Program-made: the position numbers and the translations under genes
Notes under the pieces: model-generated
The model's input: the letters and a program-made list of their open reading frames with translations, nothing else
What the model was told of the DNA's origin: nothing
Databases searched by the model: none
In this document: positions 57,049-63,676 of the stretch, one piece after another
How positions within the stretch are numbered: the first letter of the stretch is position 1
Layout of the letters: the number at the start of each line of letters is the position of its first letter
NCBI RefSeq assembly: GCF_018882445.1
Contig: NZ_JACVOM010000002.1
Coordinates: 302,303 to 366,302 of the forward strand
Length of the DNA: 64,000 nt
DNA from: Polynucleobacter sp. 15G-AUS-farblos
Lineage (GTDB): Bacteria; Pseudomonadota; Gammaproteobacteria; Burkholderiales; Burkholderiaceae
Direction: 5' to 3'

Positions 57049-57393
57049 TTAACGGACGATGCCGTAACCCACCATGAGGAGTGTGCCAGTTAATAGAGCA
57101 GGCACTAAGCGCTTGGTGGGTTTAGATACCATCACACCAATACTGAGTACACAAATCAGCACCCGAATCCAGGCTGGTACGGTTGCCATGAGTCCAATTG
57201 GAAATAAAATCAAACGGACCGTCAAGGCAGCGACCATCGCATAAGTAATTGCTGATAGCAAACGAAAGATTTCGCTATCTTGATTAATACGTCCAGACAG
57301 CATGACGCCAATCGCACGACAGATGTAGGTACCCAAGCAAGCACCAGCCAGTGCAAGCCATAATCCCCAGCCCTCTAGAGAAGCGTTCATCAT
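57049..57393 (-). CDS. azlD: AzlD-family branched-chain amino acid exporter small subunit
   Basis: A 114-residue membrane protein with about four hydrophobic helices and the family's LAGACLGTYICRAIGVMLSG and AITYAMVAALTVRLIL. AzlD pairs with AzlC to export branched-chain amino acids in Bacillus and Corynebacterium (BrnFE). It lies seven bases after azlC. It converges with the large dehydrogenase gene at 57036. Confidence 0.88.
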   Translation of the reverse strand: MMNASLEGWGLWLALAGACLGTYICRAIGVMLSGRINQDSEIFRLLSAITYAMVAALTVRLILFPIGLMATVPAWIRVLICVLSIGVMVSKPTKRLVPALLTGTLLMVGYGIVR

Positions 57394-57400
57394 TCAGTAA

Positions 57401-58186
57401 TCACCCAATGAGCCCTGATCTCTTCCGAATCCACTTACGATCAATCAAGTAAGCAATCGTGCCTGCGACTAAGCCCGTTGTGAGCAAGCTAGAGTCGCGA
57501 TCCATGATGGTAAATGCAGGAGCGAGCACGCAACCTAAGCCAATAGCGATGCGGTTGATCCAGGGTTTGACTTCTGTAAAGGTCAATAAGAAAAAGAGTG
57601 GATTAATAAAGACGAGGCCCAAGGTTACTGGAGCAGGAACCAAGCCTGCTAAGAAATAACCCAAGATGGTGCCTGGTACTGAGATCAGCCAACACAATAA
57701 ACCCAGTCCTACGAAATAACTTAAACGGTGTTTAGCTTCAATCGATGAAAACTCTTTCATCGATACAGCCCAAGCGGTCATTGCCAATAAATGGACTGAT
57801 GCATATAGATTGCGATTGCGATCTTTCTCATGCAACTGAGGAAAGAGTGTCACCGTCATCGTGACAAAACGAGTAGAGGTTAAGGTCACGGCGAGGGCAA
57901 TAGCCAGAACAGAGGAGCCCGTAATCACCATCTCCATTAAAACTACCTGCCCCGGCAAGGCAAACATCAGAAGACTACTGAGTGTCGTAAACCAACCATC
58001 GACTCCGTTGGTGCGGCCCATGGCACCAAAACCCACCATGCCAGCAAAAAGTACCATTGCAGGCGCACCTGCAGCATCGCGTATACCAGACCAAAATGCA
58101 TCGCTGCGATTTTTAAAGCGCTCAGCCGCTGATCCCTCTAGAGGAATTTCACTGGGATCGATATAAGGCTGATCAGCTTTTGACAT
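57401..58186 (-). CDS. azlC: AzlC-family branched-chain amino acid exporter large subunit
   Basis: A 261-residue membrane protein. The segment SDAFWSGIRDAAGAPAMVLFAGMVGFGAMG and the following hydrophobic helices match AzlC/BrnF. The partner azlD follows at seven bases. The first 30 residues are polar and cytoplasmic. The exported amino acid cannot be read from the sequence. No Lrp-type regulator is adjacent. Confidence 0.9.
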   Translation of the reverse strand: MSKADQPYIDPSEIPLEGSAAERFKNRSDAFWSGIRDAAGAPAMVLFAGMVGFGAMGRTNGVDGWFTTLSSLLMFALPGQVVLMEMVITGSSVLAIALAVTLTSTRFVTMTVTLFPQLHEKDRNRNLYASVHLLAMTAWAVSMKEFSSIEAKHRLSYFVGLGLLCWLISVPGTILGYFLAGLVPAPVTLGLVFINPLFFLLTFTEVKPWINRIAIGLGCVLAPAFTIMDRDSSLLTTGLVAGTIAYLIDRKWIRKRSGLIG

Positions 58187-58219
58187 AGCTGTATTGTAAA
58201 AGCAGGTGCAATTAACCGC

Positions 58220-59323
58220 TCAAGAATGGGCAGCAGATATGGCCCACTCAATATGCTCGGCCACGAGAGGCTGAGCAGATGGCAAAGCATCTTGAAGAGC
58301 TTGGCGTATCAAGTCTTTTTCTGATTCTGGGAGTTCAGGACTTGCTAGCGCATTACCCATCGCTACTGCTAAGTTTCGCCGCCAGCGTAGATAACCAATT
58401 CGACGAATAGCACTACCTTCATGACGCTTATCAAAATCGGATTCAGACCAAGACCAAAGCTGCAATAAAGTAGCATGACCTAAACCATGACGTTCAGCAA
58501 AATCCGATAACAGCGTACGCTTCGCAAATTTATTCCAAGGGCAAATCAATTGACAGTCATCGCATCCATAGATGCGATTTCCCATGGCACGTCGAAACTC
58601 TACTGGAATCTCTCCAGGGTTTTCAATCGTGAGATAAGAAATGCAGCGACGTGCGTCTAATTGATAAGGGGCAGTAATCGCCTGTGTAGGACACACATCC
58701 ATACAAGCCTGGCAAGTGCCGCAATGCTCTTCTTGCTCTTCATCGAGCGGCAAGGGCATATCCACCAATATCTCACCTAAGAAAAACATCGAACCGTAAT
58801 TACGATTTAGCAATAGCGTGTGTTTGCCGCGCCAACCTAAGCCTGCCTTACGTGCTAACTCCACTTCCATCAGCGGCGCTGAATCGGTAAAGACGCGATA
58901 TCCAAAACGACCAATTTTGTTTTCAACTAAGGTCGCAAACTCTTGCAAGCGTTGACGCAAGACCTTGTGATAATCGCGCCCTCTGGCATATAGAGAAACA
59001 ACAGCCTGAGTAGGTTCTTCAAGACGCTGCCACTCTCTATCAAAGTCACCTTCAGGCAATAAGTAACTCATGGATACACAGATGACCCGAACAGTACCCG
59101 GCACTAAGAGCTGCGGATCTGAACGTAATTCGGCATGGCGCTCCATATACTCCATTGCCCCATGACGCCCTTCGGCCAACCATTCCTGCAGACGCTCATT
59201 TGCAGAACCTAAATAGGTATCCGTGATGCGCAATTGATCAAAGCCCAATTTCGCAGCCTCTTCCCCAAGCCAATTGCGTAGATTGGGCTCTTCTACAGAA
59301 GAAGGGGAAGTATTAAAAGTCAT
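58220..59323 (-). CDS. queG: Epoxyqueuosine reductase
   Basis: The last step of queuosine synthesis in tRNA, a cobalamin- and Fe-S-dependent reductase. The 367 residues include ARGRDYHKVLRQRLQ, FTDSAPLMEVELARKAGLGW, and two 4Fe-4S motifs (CGTCQACMDVCPTQAI and GCDDCQLICPWN). Its B12 need links it to the large B12 operon in the same window, and gluQRS nearby acts on the same modified base. It diverges from tsaE across 43 bases. Confidence 0.97.
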   Translation of the reverse strand: MTFNTSPSSVEEPNLRNWLGEEAAKLGFDQLRITDTYLGSANERLQEWLAEGRHGAMEYMERHAELRSDPQLLVPGTVRVICVSMSYLLPEGDFDREWQRLEEPTQAVVSLYARGRDYHKVLRQRLQEFATLVENKIGRFGYRVFTDSAPLMEVELARKAGLGWRGKHTLLLNRNYGSMFFLGEILVDMPLPLDEEQEEHCGTCQACMDVCPTQAITAPYQLDARRCISYLTIENPGEIPVEFRRAMGNRIYGCDDCQLICPWNKFAKRTLLSDFAERHGLGHATLLQLWSWSESDFDKRHEGSAIRRIGYLRWRRNLAVAMGNALASPELPESEKDLIRQALQDALPSAQPLVAEHIEWAISAAHS

Positions 59324-59366
59324 AGTGAATACAGAATGTAGCTCAATAATTGAATAAACTAGCGTA

Positions 59367-59888
59367 ATGGGTAAAACACAGGCATCTATTGAGCAATATT
59401 GTAGGCAGGAAGCAGAAACGGCATCCCTCGCCCAAAAGCTTGCCGCCAGCCTTAGTCAATACCTTCAGAAGCCCAGGACCCATCTCAATATCGCACTAGA
59501 AGGTGATTTGGGAGCGGGCAAAACGACCTTTGCCCGATATCTGATTCAGGGCATGGGACATGAGGGCAAAGTAAAGAGCCCTACCTATACCCTTTGCGAA
59601 CCCTATCCTCTACAACTCAATGATCAAGAAATCACTGCCTACCACTTTGATCTCTATCGCATGAAAGATCCACTGGAATGGCAAGAGGCCGGATTTGGTG
59701 AATATTTTGATGCACCAGGATTTTGTTTAATTGAATGGCCAGAAAAAGCCGAGGGCACTCTACCCCCGTTTGACATGCTGATCCAATTATCAGCTGGTGC
59801 TGAAGAAAATGAACGTCATATTCTGATTGAGGCCAAAGCAGCAAACGGAATGAACGTTCTTCAAGCCCTCAACAACGGCCAAAAGTAA
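59367..59888 (+). CDS. tsaE: tRNA N6-threonylcarbamoyladenosine (t6A) ATPase TsaE
   Basis: A 173-residue P-loop ATPase, part of the TsaBDE complex making t6A37 in ANN-decoding tRNAs. Walker A GDLGAGKTTFARYLIQ is near residue 48. The KSPTYTLCEPY, FDLYRM and LIEWPEKAEG stretches are the family's. amiC follows four bases after the stop, the common tsaE-amiC order. Confidence 0.96.
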   Translation: MGKTQASIEQYCRQEAETASLAQKLAASLSQYLQKPRTHLNIALEGDLGAGKTTFARYLIQGMGHEGKVKSPTYTLCEPYPLQLNDQEITAYHFDLYRMKDPLEWQEAGFGEYFDAPGFCLIEWPEKAEGTLPPFDMLIQLSAGAEENERHILIEAKAANGMNVLQALNNGQK

Positions 59889-59891
59889 TCC

Positions 59892-61247
59892 ATGCGTAGT
59901 CCCCCATTTAATCCCTCCAAAAGAAAGCATCTCAAAACTTCAGCGAAGTTGTTTAGTTTTGTCTTGCTGCTTGGTGAGATGGAGATTGCTTGGGGTGCCA
60001 AGATACTAGGTGTTCGTGTCTGGCCATCAGAGGATTACACCCGCATTACTTTAGAGTCAGATAAGCCGCTACCGATTACTCAGCAGATCTTGACCAATCC
60101 CGATCGCCTGGTAGTCGACGTCCAAGGTCTAGAACTCAATCCCACACTCAGAGATCTCGTAGCAAAGGTCAAGCCCAATGATCCTTATGTATCGCAGATA
60201 CGCGTAGGCCAATTTCAGCCAGGCATTGTGCGTTTGGTATTTGATTTAAAAGAACCGATTAAGCCTCAACTCTTCACACTAGACCCCGTAGCTGAATACA
60301 ACTATCGCATGGTCTTTGATTTGTACCCCACTACACCACCTGATCCTCTAATGGAATTGGTTAAGAGTAGTGCTCGCAAAGAAACTGCTTTAGCAAAGTC
60401 CAATGAAGAGATTGATCTGATTGCCCAGTTTGCTGCAAAAAAAGATATTCCAAAGGCAGTGACGCCAGCAGCACCAGCAGCACCAGTAGCCCAAGCAATA
60501 CCAGAAGTAAAAGAAGCGCCAGCACCTGCCAAGTACAAACGCTTGATTACGATTGCGATTGATCCAGGCCATGGCGGTGAAGATCCAGGGGCAATTGGTG
60601 CCATGGGATCTAAAGAAAAGAATGTGGTGCTCTCTATTGCTAAACGACTACGCGATAAGATTGAAGGTGAAGCCTATATGCGCCCTTTCTTAACGCGTGA
60701 TGGCGATTACTTCGTACCTCTCAATGTCAGAGTACAAAAAGCCAGACGGGTTGAGGCAGATCTCTTTGTGTCGATTCATGCAGATGCATTTATCCAGCCA
60801 CATGCCAAAGGAGCATCGGTATTTGCACTCTCTCAGCTAGGAGCCAGTAGCTCTATGGCGCGTTGGATGGCCAATAAAGAAAATGCCTCTGATCTGATTG
60901 GTGGAATCAATATCAAGACCAAAGATCAGCAAGTGGCTAACTTACTCCTGGATATGTCGACCACTGCCCAGATCAAAGACTCTTTACAAGTGGGTAATTC
61001 CATTCTGAAACAAATTGGCGGTTTTGCACCCTTACATAAAGGAAAAGTAGAGCAAGCCAGTTTTGCAGTATTGAAGGCTCCAGACATCCCTTCTATCCTG
61101 GTAGAAACAGCCTTTATCAGCAACCCCCAAGAAGAAGCCAGGTTGAATGATGAGAACTATCAGGATCGGATTGCTGAGGCGATTTTGAGAGGAATTAAGG
61201 AGTATTTTTCCAAAAACCCACCCGTAGCAAGACGCACGAATTCATAA
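59892..61247 (+). CDS. amiC: N-acetylmuramoyl-L-alanine amidase AmiC-type
   Basis: A periplasmic Zn amidase that cuts the peptide from septal peptidoglycan. The 451 residues have an N-terminal export signal (hydrophobic FSFVLLLGEMEIAWGA), an AMIN domain (about 35-145) for septal targeting, an Ala/Pro-rich linker and an Amidase_3 domain. Metal residues are seen in IDPGHGGEDPGAIG, the His of SIHADAF, and the catalytic Glu in SILVETAFISN. The n-region is long, with basic KRKH. No twin-Arg pair is present, so Sec export is likely. Confidence 0.94.
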   Translation: MRSPPFNPSKRKHLKTSAKLFSFVLLLGEMEIAWGAKILGVRVWPSEDYTRITLESDKPLPITQQILTNPDRLVVDVQGLELNPTLRDLVAKVKPNDPYVSQIRVGQFQPGIVRLVFDLKEPIKPQLFTLDPVAEYNYRMVFDLYPTTPPDPLMELVKSSARKETALAKSNEEIDLIAQFAAKKDIPKAVTPAAPAAPVAQAIPEVKEAPAPAKYKRLITIAIDPGHGGEDPGAIGAMGSKEKNVVLSIAKRLRDKIEGEAYMRPFLTRDGDYFVPLNVRVQKARRVEADLFVSIHADAFIQPHAKGASVFALSQLGASSSMARWMANKENASDLIGGINIKTKDQQVANLLLDMSTTAQIKDSLQVGNSILKQIGGFAPLHKGKVEQASFAVLKAPDIPSILVETAFISNPQEEARLNDENYQDRIAEAILRGIKEYFSKNPPVARRTNS

Positions 61248-61334
61248 CGAACATGTATCTACAAGGCTTGTGGGGTGGACCCTGCAGACCCTAGGAGCAC
61301 CCCCAAACTTCTTGCTATAATTTATGGCTTAACT

Positions 61335-61410
61335 GGGTCGGTAGCTCAGTCGGTAGAGCAGCGGACTTTTAATCCGTTGGTCGCGAGTTCGAATCTCGCC
61401 CGACCCACCA
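61335..61410 (+). tRNA. tRNA-Lys (TTT anticodon)
   Basis: GGGTCGG pairs with CCGACCC as the acceptor stem, the anticodon loop is CTTTTAA (anticodon TTT), the T loop is TTCGAAT and CCA is encoded. It is the only complete copy; its 3' 45 bases recur at 63820 and the last 37 at 62388, making this the likely attachment gene for the accessory region downstream. Confidence 0.98.
61374..61410 (+). repeat. Direct repeat copy 1 (3' end of tRNA-Lys, att-like core)
   Basis: This 37-base part of the tRNA gene recurs exactly at 62388-62424. A longer stretch, 61366-61410, recurs exactly at 63820-63864. tRNA 3' ends are common integration targets for tyrosine integrases, so this may be the original attachment site. 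Confidence 0.9.
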
Positions 61411-61416
61411 AAAATA

Positions 61417-61447
61417 AAGCCCTTGAATGCAGATTCAGGGGCTTTTT
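61417..61447 (+). terminator. Rho-independent terminator after tRNA-Lys
   Basis: AAGCCCTTGAAT and ATTCAGGGGCTT form a stem around a short GCAG loop, followed by a run of five T. It lies seven bases after the tRNA. Confidence 0.85.
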
Positions 61448-61526
61448 CGCCAGCAAATACAACGTCTATCTGCCTCCCAATTCAACCCTCGAGTCTTCGT
61501 TCTAATCAGTATTATTTTATTAAATT

Positions 61527-61563
61527 CATGCTATAATGCATTCATGCAGCATGAAAATAGGAG
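61527..61563 (+). promoter_or_regulatory. Promoter -10, operator-like repeat and ribosome-binding site of the toxin-antitoxin pair
   Basis: TATAAT at 61532-61537 is a perfect -10; no good -35 is visible. Nested inverted repeats CATGCT/AGCATG (61527-61532, 61548-61553) and TGCAT/ATGCA overlap and follow it, a usual place for antitoxin autoregulation. AGGAG at 61559-61563 stands six bases before the ATG. Confidence 0.6.
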
Positions 61564-61569
61564 AATACC

Positions 61570-61860
61570 ATGGGCTCAGTGATAGATCATCAGGTTATTA
61601 AATCCATTGGATCCAGTGGGCAGATCTCACTTGGTAAAGAGCATGCAGGTCGTCAGGTTTTAGTTGAAAATCCAGAGCCTGGTGTTTGGGTTATTCGTAC
61701 TGCTACTGTTGTTCCAGATAATGAAAAATGGATACATACACCTGCGGTTAAAAAGAATTTAACCGCTGCCTTAGCTTGGGCACAAAAAACACCTGCAAAA
61801 GCAACCGATCTCTCTAAATTAAAAATGGCTAAGACTCATGGCGCGAAACGTAAAGCCTGA
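61570..61860 (+). CDS. Putative antitoxin
   Basis: A 96-residue protein, basic at the C-terminus. The N-terminal half (IKSIGSSGQISLGKEHAGRQVLVE, then PGVWVIRTA) looks like a small beta-rich, AbrB-like or substrate-recognition fold; the C-terminal half has a helix TAALAWAQKTP. Small size, a strong promoter with inverted repeats, and a 23-base overlap with a downstream RelE/ParE-like gene suggest the antitoxin of a type II pair. I do not recognise a named family, so this is inference from context. Confidence 0.65.
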   Translation: MGSVIDHQVIKSIGSSGQISLGKEHAGRQVLVENPEPGVWVIRTATVVPDNEKWIHTPAVKKNLTAALAWAQKTPAKATDLSKLKMAKTHGAKRKA

Positions 61861-62167
61861 GTTATTAGTTGAACTGGATCTTAATAGCCCAACCTTTCAA
61901 TCCGCTTGGAATAACCTTGAGCTCATTGAACAAGAAAAAGCAATTGCTACTTTTGAGAAAATCATGCAATTAACTTGGGACCAAGTCTATCGTGACAAGG
62001 GTTTGAGATGGGAAAAGATTCATAGTATTCAAGCGCCTAAAGGGATTCAAGTACTTTATTCGTTTAGAGTGAGTAAGTCGATTCGTGGGATTGGCTTTAG
62101 AGAAGATCACTTTTTGAGGGTCTTATTGATTCAACCAGATCATGATGCGGCTTATGGAAAAAAATAA
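61838..62167 (+). CDS. Putative RelE/ParE-like toxin
   Basis: A 109-residue protein. The stretch LRWEKIHSIQAPKGIQVLYSFRVSKSIRGIGFREDHFLRVLLI, read as separate strands (LRWEKI, VLYSFRVSKSIRG, FLRVLLIQPDHDAAY), fits the RelE/ParE fold: a basic beta sheet ending in a His/Asp tail. RelE-type toxins cut mRNA on the ribosome and ParE types hit gyrase; which applies is unknown. It overlaps the antitoxin gene by 23 bases and the next small ORF by 14. Confidence 0.65.
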   Translation: MARNVKPELLVELDLNSPTFQSAWNNLELIEQEKAIATFEKIMQLTWDQVYRDKGLRWEKIHSIQAPKGIQVLYSFRVSKSIRGIGFREDHFLRVLLIQPDHDAAYGKK

Positions 62168-62384
62168 TCCTCTAAAGGAGCGCTCTGCGGCCACCCCAAG
62201 CAAAGATATACGCAATTCCTCAGATCCCGATATCGCTGGTTCCTACTACGCTATGCAACGCGCTGGTCAAGCAGCAATTGACTTGGCAATCCAAACTAAT
62301 ACAGCAATCGTAACTACTGTTGATGGCAAGATTGTTCGGATCACAGCTGCTGAGCTGATTAAACAGCGCCAACTTACGGCCTAA
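62154..62384 (+). CDS. Small hypothetical protein ending at the tRNA-like repeat
   Basis: A 76-residue protein, starting MEKNNPLKERS at the ATG 62154 (two upstream ATGs in frame at 62142 and 62145 are possible). The C-terminal half (GQAAIDLAIQTNTAIVTTVDGKIVRITAAELIKQ) looks ordered, with an alpha helix and a beta hairpin. I do not recognise the family. It overlaps the toxin gene by 14 bases, suggesting a three-gene unit. Its stop lies three bases before the second tRNA-Lys repeat, so the element boundary falls at its end. Confidence 0.55.
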   Translation: MEKNNPLKERSAATPSKDIRNSSDPDIAGSYYAMQRAGQAAIDLAIQTNTAIVTTVDGKIVRITAAELIKQRQLTA

Positions 62385-62387
62385 ACA

Positions 62388-62424
62388 CCGTTGGTCGCGA
62401 GTTCGAATCTCGCCCGACCCACCA
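62388..62424 (+). repeat. Direct repeat copy 2 (37-base partial tRNA-Lys 3' end)
   Basis: Identical to the last 37 bases of tRNA-Lys from the 3' strand of the anticodon stem through CCA. It has no 5' half, so it is not a tRNA gene. It ends the first cassette and begins the second, as an att scar would. Confidence 0.93.
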
Positions 62425-62433
62425 AGTATTACT

Positions 62434-62460
62434 AAGCCTTGCTCTGCAGGGCTTTTTTAT
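62434..62460 (+). terminator. Rho-independent terminator after repeat copy 2
   Basis: AAGCCTTGC and GCAGGGCTT form a nine-pair stem (one G-T pair) with a TCT loop and a T-rich tail. It could end the toxin-antitoxin transcript. It sits behind copy 2 much as the tRNA-Lys terminator sits behind copy 1, but with a different loop. Confidence 0.75.
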
Positions 62461-62474
62461 TACCTGTGTATCCA

Positions 62475-63149
62475 TCAATCACTCTTACTTAAGTGACTTA
62501 GGAATGTGACTGCCCTCTGCGCTGCCTCGTCATAGCTTGGCCTGTAATTCAAGATATCAATCTCAGCGAACTGCACTTTTAATACTGCCGCCCTACTCGA
62601 TATCTGACTAATAAATGGCTCAGCATTCTTTCGCAAGAATTTGGCAGCTTTTTCTAAGGCTTCGGGTTCTCGCTCAATTATTAATGACAGATCAAATAAA
62701 TCACGTGCAGTAGCCCTGTCACCTCGGTACCACAATTTCTTTGCCACAATCTCTGCAGCAGTTTCTACCCGAATCTGCTGGCCACCAATATTCCATATTT
62801 CAAAAGGTGTATCAGTGAGATTTTGGGATGCCACAAAATCGATTTCCCCTTCTGGACGAATTAACTTCACGTAAGAGCTCTGATCTTCAACGTAGTCTGT
62901 GCTAACGGCTGCAGCTACATCACTTAAGCGTGGCGTGACAAAACCTAAGTACTGTGGATCTGGAACAAAGATATCAATATCCTTACTAAGCCGATGCTGA
63001 TAACGAAACATTAATACCGTGCCGCCACCAAAAGTCCAAAATGGATCGGGCGTTCCGTGATTTTTAATATCATCAATAATAGAAAGCGCATGCGGAAGTA
63101 AATCTCTCCACACCCCTTCAGGAAGTTCACGTTCAATAATATTATTCAT
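62475..63149 (-). CDS. AbiEii/AbiGii-type nucleotidyltransferase (putative toxin)
   Basis: A 224-residue nucleotidyltransferase. The N-terminal motif FGGGTVLMFRYQHRLSKDID (residues 40-59) carries the GG-T element and the metal-binding Asp57 and Asp59. A helical C-terminal part has KKLWYRGDRATARDLFDL, typical of the AbiEii/MenA group. These toxins modify tRNA or other targets and act in abortive phage defence or element stability. The gene follows an HTH gene by three bases on the same strand, the usual antitoxin-first order. The active-site residues look intact, so it is probably functional. Confidence 0.85.
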   Translation of the reverse strand: MNNIIERELPEGVWRDLLPHALSIIDDIKNHGTPDPFWTFGGGTVLMFRYQHRLSKDIDIFVPDPQYLGFVTPRLSDVAAAVSTDYVEDQSSYVKLIRPEGEIDFVASQNLTDTPFEIWNIGGQQIRVETAAEIVAKKLWYRGDRATARDLFDLSLIIEREPEALEKAAKFLRKNAEPFISQISSRAAVLKVQFAEIDILNYRPSYDEAAQRAVTFLSHLSKSD

Positions 63150-63152
63150 GAA

Positions 63153-63635
63153 TTAAGTCCAAGCCGATCTGAGAGAATGCATCTCATGCGCCCACCGATT
63201 AATATTCTTCCAAATCACTTTGGGTGCAACGTGATTATTTTTGGCAGCCTCCTCAACCGCAGACACAATAATTTCTAGTGGCGCCTCATCCAATAGCGTT
63301 GCCACATGAGGATAAATACTTTCAGGCAGATCTCCACAGGCCAACGAATGAGATAAATCACTACTTTGTAATTTAGTCTTATAACTAACGCTGGCTGTCA
63401 TACTGGCCATATCTAAGCCATGATGCTTTTTGCTGTGCTCTTGTGTAATTACATCTAGCCCTAGGAGTGATAACAAGGACAGTAATTTAGCTGCGCCCAA
63501 ATCATTCAAACTACCTTTCTCTAGATGATGGATAGTTGACCTTGATAGTCCGCATAGTTTTGCCAACCGCTCCTGGGATAAGCCCAGATCGGTACGACGC
63601 TGCCCGACTTTGAGACCAATTTCGCGTAAGTTCAT
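63153..63635 (-). CDS. HTH (Xre-type) regulator, putative antitoxin of the nucleotidyltransferase pair
   Basis: A 160-residue protein from the ATG at 63635 (MNLREIGLKVGQRRTDLGLSQ). Residues 3-60 form an Xre helix-turn-helix with LAKLCGLSRSTIHHLEKG. The remainder is a helical C-terminal domain without a recognised name. A longer frame from 63674 runs back through the promoter and operator. No ribosome-binding site precedes the ATG, and a 24-base perfect palindrome lies 18 bases upstream, a likely autoregulatory operator. The pairing with an AbiEii-type gene suggests an antitoxin or regulator. Confidence 0.82.
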   Translation of the reverse strand: MNLREIGLKVGQRRTDLGLSQERLAKLCGLSRSTIHHLEKGSLNDLGAAKLLSLLSLLGLDVITQEHSKKHHGLDMASMTASVSYKTKLQSSDLSHSLACGDLPESIYPHVATLLDEAPLEIIVSAVEEAAKNNHVAPKVIWKNINRWAHEMHSLRSAWT

Positions 63636-63652
63636 ATGTGCACTATAGCATA

Positions 63653-63676
63653 AATTGTGTAATATATTACACAATT
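63653..63676. promoter_or_regulatory. 24-base perfect palindrome (operator) upstream of the HTH gene
   Basis: The centre is ATATAT, with arms AATTGTGTA and TACACAATT, together a perfect 24-base palindrome. On the minus strand TTGTGT, 16 bases, and TATGCT follow as possible -35 and -10, so a bound dimer would cover the promoter. It is the natural binding site for the Xre protein encoded directly downstream. Confidence 0.7.

Noticed and set aside
62388..62424. A second tRNA-Lys gene
   Set aside because: Only the 3' 37 bases are present; there is no acceptor 5' strand, D arm or anticodon. The same applies to 63820-63864.
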